From: Paramacrobiotus metropolitanus
Taxonomy: Eukaryota; Tardigrada; Eutardigrada; Parachela; Macrobiotidae
DNA length: 64,000 nt
Direction: 5' to 3'
Assembly: GCF_019649055.1 (NCBI RefSeq)
Contig: NW_026570259.1
Span: 868,001-932,000, forward strand
Both the position numbers and the translations under genes were made by a program. How positions within the stretch are numbered: position 1 is the first letter of the stretch; each line of letters opens with the position of its first letter. Of this stretch, positions 12,881 through 26,713 are shown piece by piece. Below the pieces are notes generated by a model, which was not told the DNA's origin, did no database searches, and was given only the letters and a program-made list of their open reading frames with translations.

Positions 12881-13934
12881 TGTATAAATTATAGATATCA
12901 GAAATGGACGGACACAGAGTTGGTGTTTGTGTAAACAATGCACAATGGTTGGTCTGATTAAAACTTGGACCAACTCGATATCGAATATTGTGCGGTATGT
13001 CTCTCATTAAATTCTGCGTTATATAGGTGACGATCGTAAAAACATTTTCCAGATGTGCCATTGCTGGAAATCAGCGTTTCACCTACGGTTACTGCAAAAC
13101 CGGAAGAACGTTTACAAAGGCACGTCAGTACATGCTTGTACTCAACTTGCTGCTGTATAACTGCATGGAGGTCGCAGAATGAATACATGCTTTGAAAAGC
13201 GGTGTGCGTGGGTAGCTAATTAACAAAACTACGGGCACACTTCTCATGAAACGATCAACTTCCTGGTAGATAACTGTCTTCGCCGGTGGTAAACCAAGGG
13301 AATAAACCGGATGTGAACTTCTTTGAATGCGACATGTCACATGCCGAATAAAAGTCAGTTAAGACAGTTAATGAATCCATGTTTTTCCATCATGGTCTAT
13401 TCAAAGAAAACAAGTTTTCATGCTGTATGGATATTTGTGCTTTTAGAAGCACCAGGTAAAACAACCAAAATTGAAGCAGCAAAGCCGTCCGTTAGCACGA
13501 CTTGAACGCAAATTTCAACTCAATACGGTTATTCTCACGGATGTGGTTCCGTGGAAGCGATTGGTGATCATGCGATCCCATGGTCACTTCGTTGCTGAGA
13601 AATGTTTACAAGTGACATACAACGTAGTGATCACCTGCTCTTTTCAATACCGGTAAAATCTATGGGAATACCAAATATATGTCGGTTACGCTTACCTTTG
13701 GGTACAGTACTTATCTGCCTTAATTACTGTAGTTTGGTTCACTAGTATTCACTCCAAAAAAAAATCGTCACACATGTTGGCCTCGATCAAGTCTGTCGAT
13801 TACTTTTGTCAAGTTTTGCCGTAACAGTTTTCTGGGTGACATAATTTCGCCAGCTAGTTCATGCAGACTCGCGCAGAATCGACATACGGAACATACAGAA
13901 ATCCAGTTACCCCTGGTCTACCTGTGAGGGGAAA

Positions 13935-16076
13935 TTGTTGTATCACTGCTTCACACAAAAGTTGAACCTACAGTATTTGTTATCAGCCACCGTCGCTCTT
14001 TGGACACGACGGATGAATACTTCGCCTGGTTCCGCTGTCATCATTCCGGGCGGTTTGGCAACCATTTCTGCCACCGTATCTATAGAATGTCGTTCTCCGT
14101 TAGGAATAAAGCGAATAACAGTCTACAGAAAACGGGATCAGCCGACCGCAGAAAAGAGTCTGGGCCGCTTAACCTTACAAAGAATGGCAGAAAGATACCC
14201 ATGTGACGCTGTCAGCAGGTGCTGTCCCTACCACCATGTGCGCCACATCGCGACAAAAGGCAGTTTTGGCAAGTGCTGTGCACAATCCATTACATGTTTT
14301 CCCCATCTTGTTCACAATACTCATCCTTCTCACAGAAGCATTGTAAAATGGCACTTCTAGCTATTGCGATCAAAGAAAGGTGATAAATGAATCGGATAGT
14401 AATCTCACAATTCTTAGTGACCTTTCAAACGCGATACTCGAAGAACCGTTGATTAATCAAATTACGTTAAACAAAACAGGTGGTCCGTGGTGATGATGCT
14501 GCTTTGATCTGCAACGCGATAACTAAGCATATCAATGTTGTTGTCAACGCCACATTACGGGATTCCGGCCCAAGGTAAGCAAATAAGTGCTACGCTGCAA
14601 AACAACGGCAAGTTTTGAAAATTCCAAATTTCTTTCATTATAATCGAGGGCGGTGGAAAAAGCCGTTAAGGGAAAGGAGTTTTCATAAAGAAGCTTCAAG
14701 ACGACGGCCCGTAATGATAAGTACTCGTATCGAAAACTAAGTGAGCAACGGCCCACGTGGCGCATCTCCAAGCAACATCCTTTTTGACCTCTTCATACTA
14801 ACAGTTTTGACACTTGCCAAATTCACGGTACAACGATGGCCCGTGAATGTAGTATGTGACTGGACATTAATCAAGTATTCCTTAAACACCGCAACTATCT
14901 GACGGTGATTGGCAAATCCAACACAAACCATGACGAGTTTCGGGAGCGGAACACCTGCAGCTCCGAGCGGAGATGATAATTTTGTCTGTGCATTACCGTC
15001 AAAGGGGATCAGTCGGCGGTTTCGGTGGCCGAGAGCATGCGATCGACGGCCGGAGGTAATGTGGCACAATTCGTGCGTGCACTTCCGCAGAACGCTGACT
15101 TTACGCGTTGACCAGGTGTAGTTGTTCCTAACCGACTAACGGATACGGAAACCCAGCTGAAGATCTCCGAAGGACTTCCCTTATGGTTCAATCAGAAAAA
15201 GAGAAAGTATCTCAAGCACATGTTGCACCTCTTCAATACGGGAATTGCGATGTTTGTAAGTTTGAACATGTAGCAATCGTTACTCCAGTCTTTGCTTATA
15301 GATGATTGTTGCCGCTTTTGCGCTCTGTTATTCCGATAGCTATTGCCTACTAAATTTATTTTGTAAGAGGCATAAGGTATTCGCCTTTCACGGAAACCAT
15401 ACAGCGCAAAATTACGAAAATATGTCTGTAGGGTGCTAAGTAGTTTTGCGCGGTAATTTTTTGCGCTGTTTGATGTTTCCAGCTAGATGAGACGTTTGCG
15501 ATACATTTCCCATTTTACATCCTTTAACAATTATATAATTTCTAGTTAGCCTCCGCTATAGGCTAGATAGGCGTTTTTTTTGCTAGCTCAAGCTCATAAT
15601 TTCTTTGGTTGACAAAATAGCTAACAGCTAGCTCATAGCTAACGACGGATGCATTTCCTCTTGGTGACCCTTTAGTAACAGTATCAATAGAATCGTTGTT
15701 AAAGCCCTGGGAATGTTTTTTATAGGTTGGCGATACTCATGCATACCTCATAAAGATTAAAACAGTGGAAATAGGCGAAACACCAAAGCACATTGAAATG
15801 AGGTATCTTTCGTCAATGATAGTGAAACTGGATGCCGAGCAGGAGGGCGGGATTACGTACTTCAGCTCGGACGAAGGGTTGAGTATGCTAAAAACCGGCA
15901 ATAAAGGGGAGACACACGTACTGCTGGATCATTTTGCAAATCAAAAACTCCAACCACAGAACTGCAAATGCCAGGAGAAGGTGTCGCCTTGTAAGTGCTA
16001 CATGGAGCCGCGGAAACTGCTCATGGCGGATCCTTCGGTGTTCCAGCAGTTCACCGGGACAACGGGCGGCTGCTAG
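13935..16076 (+). pseudogene. Broken or unresolved multi-exon gene, possible ASH/MSP-like region
   Basis: Coding-like pieces lie on the plus strand but do not join cleanly. 13990-14210 reads MNTSPGSAVIIPGGLATISA in one frame, reminiscent of ASH/MSP beta-sandwich proteins such as CFAP65 or HYDIN, with an alternative frame next to it. 14390-14570 reads INESDSNLTILSDLSNAILE then GDDAALICNAITKHINVVV. 14808-15000 reads LAKFTVQRWPVNVVCDWTLI and then hits stops. 15010-15255 is open except for a TGA at ~15109. The last two pieces join well: donor GTAAGT at 15256, acceptor TTTATAG, final exon 15726-16076, phase 0, ending in a Cys-rich tail (CKCQEKVSPCKCY). Either a real gene with several sequence errors or a decaying one. 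The family is not recognised with confidence. Confidence 0.4.
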
Positions 16077-18602
16077 AACAGCAGCGCACCAATCGCTGTA
16101 TGGTTGTGTACAGGACGGTATGACTGCACACTGGTTGTTTTCCTCGCTGTTCTTGGATGCGCACATATTTGTTCTTACCGTTTTACATGTTTTCTTCGCT
16201 GGTTGCCGTTTGCTCTGCTTTCTGGCTGGCACGCTAGAAACCTGAGTGAGCTTTACTTCTTCCTGCTAATAAACAAAATGATTATCACACCCGTGTTATT
16301 GATTACATACGATTAGTTAACTATCTACATAATATCTAATAACCACTCTTCGGTTACACGTTGTTGTGCATGGTACGCTGTCCCACACAAAAAAACCAGC
16401 AAACAAATACACAGGTATGCTAGCTTAAATGTATGACACACTGAGAAGTGCGTGGTGTCATTCATTTAATAATTTAACTTCTGAAAATTTGTATAACTTT
16501 GTTTAATTTGTATAAATTTGTATAACAATTTTTGCTGGTGCATGTGCTTTATGATAGCCAGTCTAACAGGCCTTACAAACCATAAACATTACACATTCAC
16601 GTGCGAAACAGGAATAATGTTGGAACAGATAGTTTTAATTTAATTTAAGTTCAACGGAGTTAAAGCAGATAGAACTCGTTTCCGGCAAGAGTGAAACTGC
16701 TAAAATTACTCGGGACATGGCGCAGCATGATGCATGTTACGAGTACAGTACAAAACATAAAAATCACAAGCAAGATAACAACACGTTATAGCACGATACA
16801 AATGATGCAGTTTACACTTTACAAGCCAGTAATAAGTAGTATGTAGCCAGATAATCAATGATCCACTTGCAATGGTCTATTAACTAGCTCAGTAGAAAAT
16901 CTAATAATACTCGTATTATTATTGGCGAAGCATCGAGTGCCGGCGTAGCCACCTGTGCTTATTTGCTTGTTTCGTTACTTCCGTTCTGACTTGGGAGATG
17001 AATTGCTCAAATAATGGGATTTGTAACTATTATAGTGCACATTTAGTTTGGATGGCAATAAGCTGCACCAGGTGCAACGTGACCCGAAAACTAACTTGGA
17101 AACTACTGCTGAACGTGAATTCACTGGAGATGAACTGATTACGGTAATAAATCTGACGATAAGTTGCTAGAGGGTCTGTTTGCGAACTTTCTCGAAATTT
17201 TGCTGACTTCCAAATTATCATTTGCAGACTTTGCGCGCCGGAGACGTTACTAGTGTGCGCAAATACAAGAAAGTGGTACCGTAATAAGGAATTTGATCGA
17301 GCGTGTGTTCCGCTGATCTGTGCCGGTTCTGTTGGATTAACAGCTGTGATGGAACTGCAAGACTTCCCGAACGATTTAATCTTCCAAAAATACTTGATGT
17401 TTTCTTTGTTATTATTGTGAAGCTGTAATGGTTTTCATAATGCTTTGGATGTTTGGACTTAACGCATTTTTTTGGTTTGATCCTGTCTCACCATTTCATC
17501 CGTACCCGGTCTAAACCTTTACGCCGGTTTTGTTAAATTGTTTTAATTTGCGTGTGTTGTTTTTATTGGGTTTGCTAATGAATAATTAATTACACGTTAC
17601 GGGGTGCCAGAATAACCATACTACCAAGTCCATTTTAGTTATATCATGCTTTAATTTGTTTTTGAGCAACTTAAATTTACATAATTACTACCAAGTATTA
17701 GTCATCGTCCCATTCTCCCTTCGGTGATGTACCATTGTACAGTGTAACAGATTTTCGTTTGGAATGAATATAGATATGATGCTCAATACGACAGAATGTG
17801 CCAGAAACATAAGGTATACGTACTCACATTTTTTAATAATTTATTGAACTATTAAGATTATTAACATCAAAGGTTTTATACGTGATCCAAGATGACACGC
17901 GAAACTTTGCCGGGTTAGTGCCTTAACTATAAAGAGCTCACAACTATGCAAAAGTGCAAAACTATTGCTGGATTTCTTAAAACTTGCAAGATACATGTAC
18001 AGACAAGCTGTAGTGCATAGATCAGTGCCATTGTGCCTTATGGTAGTGTTATGGGCTTATGGTAGTGTTGATGTTGACATACCACTTTATTTTCATTCAG
18101 CCTGCGTATAGCTGGGGACTGCGCCCGAAAAATGCTGTTGACAAAATAAACTTTTCCTATTTCTGTTGAAATTCTTCTCTATTCTCTCCAAAAGCGTGAA
18201 ATCCCTTTTATATAACTTCCGGTATCAAAAAGCCACCCGCCCAGAAGCAACATTACGTTGGAATGGTTGAATTTTCTACGAGATAGGCTGCTGGTACACA
18301 AGCTGCACCAACAAAAATAAAAAGTATACATGAAAACTCAAAACGTTTCACATTCTTCATCAATATTTTCCAAGGGTCCTTTCTTAAACTAGAAAATTTG
18401 TTACCTGTGGATGGTTGCCTTTTTCCCCGGAGTATTTGTTTACCATTTTGATTTCGTGTTGAATTCTTCGCTAGATGGCAACTTTTCAGTAAATAACGAT
18501 TGTCTCGGATTGTGGCTGCAAAATGTGAAGGGATCATGCGCGCGTAGTTCTGCCCAGGTTGAAGTCTGTACGATTGCACCCTGTGCTGATATTTTAATAA
18601 TC
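16077..18602. other. Gene-poor stretch
   Basis: About 2.5 kb of A/T-rich sequence with only short, unsupported ORFs on both strands. It probably holds the 3'UTR of the upstream gene and the promoter/5'UTR of RAB3GAP2. I see no tRNA, repeat family or conserved exon here. Confidence 0.55.
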
Positions 18603-21600
18603 ATGTCGCGGACCCGAAACACCCCTCGCGAAACACTGAAACTAATCGGGACGGTGGAAAATCTTTCCGCGGTGTGGGATGCCTTGGGATTCAGTACTGC
18701 AACACGGGTCTCTTCTCCGAAACCCTTCCCAGTTCCCCTTCGCGGGGTATGTTGCATTTTCTTCACTTTCTTCCTGGATTTATCTTTTCGATGCCTGATT
18801 TATGCTAATTTATATAATTAATCGAATTTCTTCTTTATTCAATTTTTGTATATTATTTTGTGGCTAAAGTGTTGCTGCAAAAGTAGCAAAACATGAAAAC
18901 AAATTTAGTTTCTATTTAATCTGTTAATACGAGTATGATTATAGTAGTTGTATGTATGTATACATACTTTGCGATTTTTTACAGTAATTTTTATCCCCAA
19001 AATAAAACAAATTATGCATAAATAATAAATAATCGCATATAATTAGTATAAGCAGTTATTTTTGAATAATCATGTTATTGTTGTGTGATTGATTAATTGA
19101 TTGTTTATTGAGTGGCTAAAAATTCGTAAACGGGCGCTCTGACATATCCGAAATCACGAAGAACATCCTATGCTAAAACATTTATTCGACGCACTTAATG
19201 TACTGTAATTGTACTCTGCAGACCAGTCGCCCCTGAAGAATCCCTCCAAGCAGTCGGACGACGAAGCCACCTCCACCGACGAGTCAGAGGAACAGCGGCG
19301 TCTGTGGACGCAGCATGTGCTGGCCGACATCAGCTGCGATGGCAAGTTTCTGGTGCTGGCGTCGCAACGGGAAATCTCCATTCTGACGTCCAAGTGGCGG
19401 AGCGATAAGTTGGTCTTCACCAAGCTGTGGAACGGACAGCTGGCAGGGGCCGGTGAGTGAGATTTGCGACAAGTGAGGTAACATTGGCGAGTTTTTCACT
19501 GTGTCGACTTGAAAACATCTAATTTCCCTGTATTTTTGTTCCTCTCATATTATTTTTCTTGGATGTTTATTTTGCTTCGTGTATGATTTTTGATAGTGCG
19601 TTCTGAGGAAAATATTTTTAAAAAGACCCATTACTTTACCTGCCACCTTGAAAGCATTTGTGACTTTTTTGGATGTTTAGTTTCCGGAATGTAATTAATT
19701 TTCTGTTGATTTTCGTTTTTGAAATTGTTTTTATATAGCTGTCGTTTCAAAAACGCGATCAACGATTTTTTCCTAAATGATTGGCGTGTTTCGTAGATAC
19801 GGATGCCGAGGTGCTCACTTGTTGCATCGCACTGCCGCTCAGCTCCCGGCAGCGCACTTCCGATGGGCTTCCGGACTGGACCTGTGTGATTTACGGTTTC
19901 AGGAGCGGTTATGTGGCATTCCACACGGAAAGCGGCTACACGGTGCACCGGCAGAAGTTCGATGCCAGTCCCGTGCGACTGATCAAAATCCATTCTCCGC
20001 AGTATACACGTGTCGGGGATGCGCAGAGTGTGCAGGAGTTGATCATCTTGTACGAGAACGGCGCTGTGGTTTTTATTAACGGGCTGCATTTGTATTCGTC
20101 CCTCCAGGTGAGAGTGGGTTTTATCCGCATGTTATTCATTTCCGCGGTTGAAGATCACAATTATTGCGCAATAGACATCTGTCCGAATTTTCTGCTGATT
20201 TTTTTATTTTAATTGTTAAATTTTAACTGTGGAGTAGAGAGTCCGCGTTTGCAGTTTACACTTTACACTACTTTTTACCTGATGGCTATTGCTTGGTAAA
20301 ATTTTTTTGTTTTTGATTTTAGATTTTTCACATGCTTGAACTACTGTTTCAAACGGATATGTGTAGACTTTACTTTGTTAGCGCCTCAAAGTCTGCTACA
20401 CAATTATTGTATTGTAGAAATCCCGTTCCTATACATAACGCCATAATTTCATATTTTTAATTTCGTAGAATTTTAAATTGGCGGCGGCGAATGCTACCGC
20501 AAAGGGCAAGGGTGAAGACGATGATCTGGACTTCAACTCCATTCCCCATGAGAAATTCCAGCTGGATTCCCAGCAAGATATTCGTGATATCATTTCGCTG
20601 GGATCCGTGCGGATTAACCTGTTTGATCAGCTGCTCAACGCGTCTGTAATGGGCGGCAGCTCGGCAGCGATCAAGACGCCGCTGCCCACTTACCGCCGCT
20701 TCATATCCGTTGGGACGAAGCCGTTTTATGCCAGTTACTTCGTGATGGAAGGCGAAACGCCACTGGTTATCGGTCAGATGGCCAGAGATATCGCTGGCCG
20801 AGTGTCGCAGGCAGTTACGTCACGCATCACTGCCACGGCAAACCGGTTCGGATTAGGGGTAAAAAAAAGCAGAAATAATTCATTTTCCATTAATACTGAT
20901 TGTCAAATTCAGTGTGAACGTTGTACATTGCTGGGACACTCCGTGCCATTTTTTGTTTGGTATTATTTAATGATTCGAATATTTCAGGGCTTGCTGAGTC
21001 GAGCGATGCCCGCGGCCAAGGAGACTGTCGAGAAAAAGACCATTTTTGTGCCAAAAGCCGGAAGAGATGTGGATGCAAGATTTTCTTTATTAGACGCTCG
21101 TCGTATCGCGACGAATGTCGTGTTGTCGGATAAGAGCAGGCTAGCCGCTCTAACGGACAACTTTGGACGGGTTCTGTTGATGGACTGCTCGACCGGTGTC
21201 ATCATCCGAATGTGGAAGGGTTATCGTGCCGCCGAAGTGGCTTGGATAACTGTCGCTGATCCCAAGAGTTCTGCCGACTCCAAGTGCGTATTAATAACGG
21301 TATTATCACTTATTCGTCTCGTAAAACGCACCAATTATCCTTAAATATTTGTAACCGGTTTTTATTAAAACTAGAATTGAAAATTTTGTTTAAAAGATTA
21401 ACACCAGTCTCGTTTTCACCGATTTTAGCACAGACGTAATCGGTCTTTTTTCTAAGTATGTGTCACTGTAGGGGTAAACTAGGTAATGAAAGTTTTTGTG
21501 TAGCATATTTAAGCCACACCAGTTAAATTTCAAAAATATTAAAATTCTATAATGTCTTTCGTCTTTTGCGTTACATAGAGGTTATTTAGGTACGTGGAGT

Positions 21601-24600
21601 GTCTCGTGATATACGCTCCCCGGCGGCACTTGCTGGAGGTGTGGTCCCCTCTGTCATTCCGCCGTTTAATCGCCATCCATGTCAGCCAAGGTCTGCGCTT
21701 GCTCCCCGTGGGAACCGGAACGCTGTCGCCCACGTTCGAAGTCTTCCATCGGCCCAGTGAATGCTACTTTCTGGATCTGACGGGCAATGTGTACATTCTC
21801 AACGTTCCCTTCTATCTGACTGAAGAGGGGATCGATGAGGCCAACGCCCAGGATCTGCAGACTGTGCAGCAAGCCAAGGAAATGGTGATGTATGGGAAGA
21901 ATGTCAGTACGGAGAAAATTGTGGAGTTGTTCGGGGAGATTGCGTCCATTGAGGTCAAAGATCAGCTGGTGCAGTTTTTCTGTATGGAGGGCATTGCCGG
22001 TAAACAGGATGGCCTGATGCGAGTGTTAAGATCAGCGTTAGAGGATAGTGGTAAAGTGAAATTAGACGAAAAGGAGAAAAACATTGTGAGAGAGTGGAAA
22101 GTCAACCTGCGCGTTCTGGAGTGGTACGAGCAGATGATTGGACAGTGGATGGAATATGATGACGCAAATCCTTTGACTACCGGTAAGTGTACCACTGTGT
22201 ACTGCGTGTCTGTTGGAATAAGGATTTCTTCTTGCAATTGTTTTTGTGAAATTAAATTTCATAATTTCGTGATTGTGTTTATCGAATCGCTTATTATTTA
22301 TCAATTTTAATCATTTAATTCAGAATTGTATTCCCCAGATATAAACTTATGTACGAGTAATATTTTCATCGACCTTCTTTCGCACTTTTTCATAATGCTT
22401 CTAACATGACGCAGTGTAAAATAATGTAAAATCAGAATGAAATTATCTGTAAAACGGAATAAGTAAAGCAGAGTGGTCAAACTTATCCAAAACATCCTGG
22501 GTGTGGCTGGGTTAGAACTTAGAAGTAAGCATGTGTAAGGACTTCAGAAACTTGATTTCTGTCTTTTTTTGATTTTGTTTTATAAACTTATCCGGAGATT
22601 GGGGTTTTCTCAGGTGAGGGCGATACCTCGAATATCTTTGGTGATCTGGATACCAGCAACCTGTTCTCCCTGATGCACGCGGTTAGTGCGTCAGCGTTAT
22701 GGAAAAGCAGCATACAGAGTCGCCATTGGGACTACGACTGGCGCACTGTGTTGTATCTGCTGGATCCTCTCCCTGGTGACAGTGGAGCCCAGCTGCATTT
22801 TACCGTCAACCCGGAAGCGATCCAGGATGAGCGTTTGTTTCTAGCGGATATTCTATACCGCCTCTATTTCCTGGGTAAAATGCCTTTGTCGGAACTTATG
22901 GAGAAAGTCGGTATCCTCCACGAAGACGATCTTTCCAAACTTCTGCTGGAATACTGGCTCGTTTTTGCCAGCGAACATTTCGGTAATCTTCTTTCTTACT
23001 TTCTTATGCGTTTTCTGACTTTAAACTTTAAGTGTGTTTCTTTCTTTGTAGAAATTCGCATCAGTGGTTTGCGCATGCTGGCGGAATTATTCCATACATT
23101 GCTGGCTAAACGCCAACCAAGTGAACTGCGCTCGTTCCGGCACACCGTTGAGGATTCGACTAAGCTGGCCGCTGCCATAACCGCTTGCTTGGCGATTCTA
23201 AACACCAGTTTTCCCGGACCGACGGAGGACCTGACGGAAGTGGACGATTGGGAAACTGTGTGTAAAGAAAAGATCGAATGGGCGCGATTGTCCCAGCGTC
23301 TGGAAAGTCTTCTTGCCTTACAAGTACGCACCATCGTATCGTAGGAGACCGTGGTTATTATTAATAATGTCATCTTATTTTAATAAGTATTTCAGCAGTG
23401 GTTATTACACTGCTGAAATGTATATATCTAGACCGGTTGTTATTTATTTTTAACTTTATTTATTATCTTTATTAAATGTTTTAACTGTAATGTAGTGTAT
23501 CTGCGTTTGATTTTATTGCCTGATAATTGTTGCCTAAAAAAACATTATTCAAATATAACTCAATTTCAGGCTTTTATTTGCCGATTTGCCACTGTTGATA
23601 ACACTCAAAGCAGCCATCCGGAGTTTCCTAACACATCCGTGACGTCCTTCCTCCAACACGGCAAATCCGCGGCAGCGGAATATCTCTCCGGGGCGGCGGC
23701 AGCCAGCATCCTGTCTCTCCCTCCGGCGGTTATACTGAAAGCATTCTATCACACTGATGTGGAGATGCATTTTGCCTCCACGGAGCTGGAGGAGAACAAC
23801 GATCGCCCATTGCGATTTCTGCACATTCCGGACGTCGCCTTGGAAGAACAGGAGATAACCGACGCGTTGAAGTCCATCCAGACGGTGTTCCCTAAAAGTC
23901 TGACGGCGGATATGCTGCTGGCCAATTGTGCCTGGGAGATGGCGGTCGCATGGAATAAGCACCCGGAAAATTGTCGCGCACTGGAGCAGTCGGTGGAGTA
24001 TTTGAAAGATGTTGTCCGTCCGGAATTACGGCACGGTATCAAATTTTCTGACCAAATATTCCGCTGAAAATCAGTTTTGCCTTCTTACATTTTTTGTTTT
24101 TATGCAGGCGTGGCTGTGCTAATGTGGAAGACATTTCTCGTGGAAAAAATTAATTCCTGCACGAATTTGCTGGAAAAGGTGGGAAAGGCCCCAAAAGAAC
24201 GTGCGTATTTGAAAGAAATCGGAATGGAGGAGAGCGATGTTGAGCTCCTTCTATTGTTGACACACAGGATTTTATCCGTCATTTTCACGTAAGTCTTCGT
24301 GTTGACTGTTTGTACAGTTAACAAGTTCATCAAATTTTGATTTTAATTTAAAGAAATTCATCAAATTTTTATTTTAATATTTGCAGGCTGAATTTGATAG
24401 CACGGTAGCGACTGTCACGTGCGATGAGTTGTGGATGAACGAGAACACCGCTGCGTCTAAAAGCTCTTTAGCGGAACTGGCGCTCTGCCAACCCATGTCC
24501 AATGCGGCGTTGGTTCAGCATCACATGATCCTAGTGACGGTTCTGCAGGCCATTATCCGCTACAACGTGAAAACCATTAAGCCGATGGCGTTGTTCGATT

Positions 24601-25710
24601 TCAAGGCGCAGGAAGCCTTTTACAAGGAACTGACGCAGTTCCCGTTATTGTCCGTCGTGGCGATTGACCAGAACATCGTAAAAGCGCGAAATCAGGTGAG
24701 CCGAAATGTGTACAAAAATGAAGTATACATTTTTAAATGAAATTGTATTTGTTTCGGCTTGTTTAGTTTCTGATTCGCTGTTTATCGGCGATGGTGCGAA
24801 CAGCGGCTGACCATGTGACCCGACCGGATGTGGCGTGGTTAGAGCGCATTCTGGAGGTGGCACATTACTGGGGCCTGTCCGGGGATACGGTGCGCACGCT
24901 TTACGTCTGTGAACTGTATTCGCATGGGCTGGATGAACTGGGGGAGGAGGCGTACAAGACCGTCACCGATAAAGGCCCGCTGCAGTCCAAATTGCTGTCT
25001 TTAGCGGGACAACGACTGAAAAGCTTACTGGCTAACACGCTATCGCAGACCGATTATGCCAACTATCTGTCGTCAATGTCGCCGTTTTTGATGTCCTGGA
25101 TTAAATCTTTGGTACGGGAAGTATATTGAGAATTTTTATTCTGCTACTATCCTTTCATTTATACACGAATTATCAACATTAGTGTTTTGAAATCGACGGT
25201 TAACAGTGATGTTGCGCATAGGTAGCATCGATGTAGAAATTACTTGCACCAAGAACTATAGTAAGTACTTGCTTCGCAGTTCGCACTATACTTACTGTAG
25301 TAAGTACTCTCTTATACATACCTATTTTGGAATTTTAAGAAAATTTTGTGCGCTTAATTGATTTGTTTTTTCTTAGTCAGTTTTATTTATGTACTCTCTG
25401 GTTATTGCTGCGGTTATGGTTAACCGAACTTTTGTTCAACCATTTAAAAGCTGAATATTCATGCGCATTGCCCGATTAAGCTGTCGCATATTCCCAGCGT
25501 TCATAGAAATCTGAATTGTTTTGCGTTGTCTGTATAATTTGTCTGTTGCAGGAGGGACGGAATATTTCGGATTCCAGCGTTGACTGGGAGAAATGCCAGC
25601 TGCTTCTGCGAAATATCAGCCACGATCTGCGCTCGAATCATCCTGACAGTAAAATATGCGTGGAGGCACTGGAATGGATGCAGAATCATAGACCACAAAG
25701 CCAGAGTTGA
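18603..25710 (+). CDS. RAB3GAP2: Rab3 GTPase-activating protein non-catalytic subunit
   Basis: Thirteen exons: 18603-18746, 19222-19452, 19797-20107, 20469-20858, 20988-21283, 21590-22182, 22614-22982, 23052-23323, 23570-24035, 24108-24288, 24401-24695, 24767-25111, 25552-25710. The total is about 1350 residues, close to the human length. All junctions are phase-consistent except exon 1 to 2. Diagnostic blocks in family order: RTSDGLPDWTCVIYGFRSGY, SVGTKPFYASYFVMEG, LTDNFGRVLLMDCSTG with IRMWKGYRAAEV, LVIYAPRRHLLEVWS, VAVLMWKTFLVEKI, VKTIKPMALFDFKAQEAFY, ELYSHGLDELGEEAYKTV. With RAB3GAP1 it acts as Rab3 GAP and Rab18 GEF at ER and synaptic membranes. Exon 1 would join in frame if the G4 run at 18744-18747 had one more G. 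Exon 11 needs the inner acceptor TTTGATAG rather than the stronger-looking TTTGCAG 16 bp upstream. Confidence 0.92.
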
Positions 25711-26192
25711 TGGAGCTTGCCGTGATCGGTTATTTATCTGTGATAAGAGTTTTTCTAACGATCAGTCAGCTTGTATCTTCAGTACCTGTACAGATACTTG
25801 CCGAAAAGTTGATTTTCCCAGTGTTTCTTGTGCAATTGTCAGGAGCCATATAGTGTTTTCCTCGCAGTTGTTTTGGGTCTGGGGGTTGCAGAGAGCTATA
25901 CCTATTTTAGGATTTGGCATAGAAAATTTTAGTTGTAATAAAATTTTTCGTTCACTAATGTCGAGAACTCAAAATACCGGTAAATACAGTAAATTAAACA
26001 ATTTATATCGTGGAGTGCAAAATCATTGTACGCAGAAACCCTTTCTGTGTATAACCATTGCTGTGTACACATACAACAGCCAGAATGCGGCTTTCCGATT
26101 ATTTCTACCTGGATTTTAGTCACCAGACCAAAACAGCCTACCGAACATGTAGATGTCTAAACAATATTAATAACATCACTGTGAAATCGTCA
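25711..26192. other. Convergent intergenic region
   Basis: Between the RAB3GAP2 stop and the stop of the minus-strand gene at 26193. It probably contains both 3'UTRs (AATAAA at 25938-25943). No gene seen. Confidence 0.5.
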
Positions 26193-26621
26193 TTATTTAT
26201 CAAAAACTTTGTACTTCCTCCACGTTACATTTTTGCCTTGGCGGAACAATATTTGCACTTCATCATCATCGGGTTCATCAACGCGTTCCGGCAGTTCAAC
26301 CAGGTGAAAGTGCTTGCCAAACTTCATTTTGATGTACTTCCCGGATGCTTGGCACGGGTCGGGTATGCGATGCTCCATCACCGGATCCGCTGCTTTCCGG
26401 CAGTCGGGCTTCGGGGAACAATGCGGCTGCCGCCACGTCACCTTCCGCGGGGGTGGTCGGCAGGGTGAGCGAGCCTTCCGGGGCGGCGTCGACCGGCAGC
26501 TGTCACCGTCCTTGTTGTCCCGTTTCCCGCCCACGAACGTCGGCTCCGTGGCTTCGAACATGGTTTGCCAAATCTTTTTGCCGACTTCCGAATAGTCTGT
26601 CTTCCCGGGGTCGTTGTTCAT
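26193..26621 (-). CDS. Unrecognised basic Cys/Pro/Arg-rich protein (142 aa)
   Basis: Single open frame from an ATG at 26621 to a stop at 26193. There is no signal peptide. The centre is Arg/Pro/Cys-rich (TPPRKARSPCRPPPRKVTW) and the C-terminus acidic then basic (ERVDEPDDDEVQ, then WRKYKVFDK). The N-terminal 'KKIWQTMFEATEPTFVGGKR' looks structured. Six Cys are spaced between residues ~40 and 95. I do not recognise a family. GC content is higher than in flanking DNA, which supports coding. The opposite strand also has open frames, so strand choice rests on the ATG, composition and lack of splice sites. Confidence 0.5.
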   Translation of the reverse strand: MNNDPGKTDYSEVGKKIWQTMFEATEPTFVGGKRDNKDGDSCRSTPPRKARSPCRPPPRKVTWRQPHCSPKPDCRKAADPVMEHRIPDPCQASGKYIKMKFGKHFHLVELPERVDEPDDDEVQILFRQGKNVTWRKYKVFDK

Positions 26622-26713
26622 CGGATTGCCATGCTTTCTATTAGGATACCTGTCTAAAATTATGCTGATGCCATATCGCTGAAAATGCTGAAAAGATGCT
26701 GTGCGCTATTATG

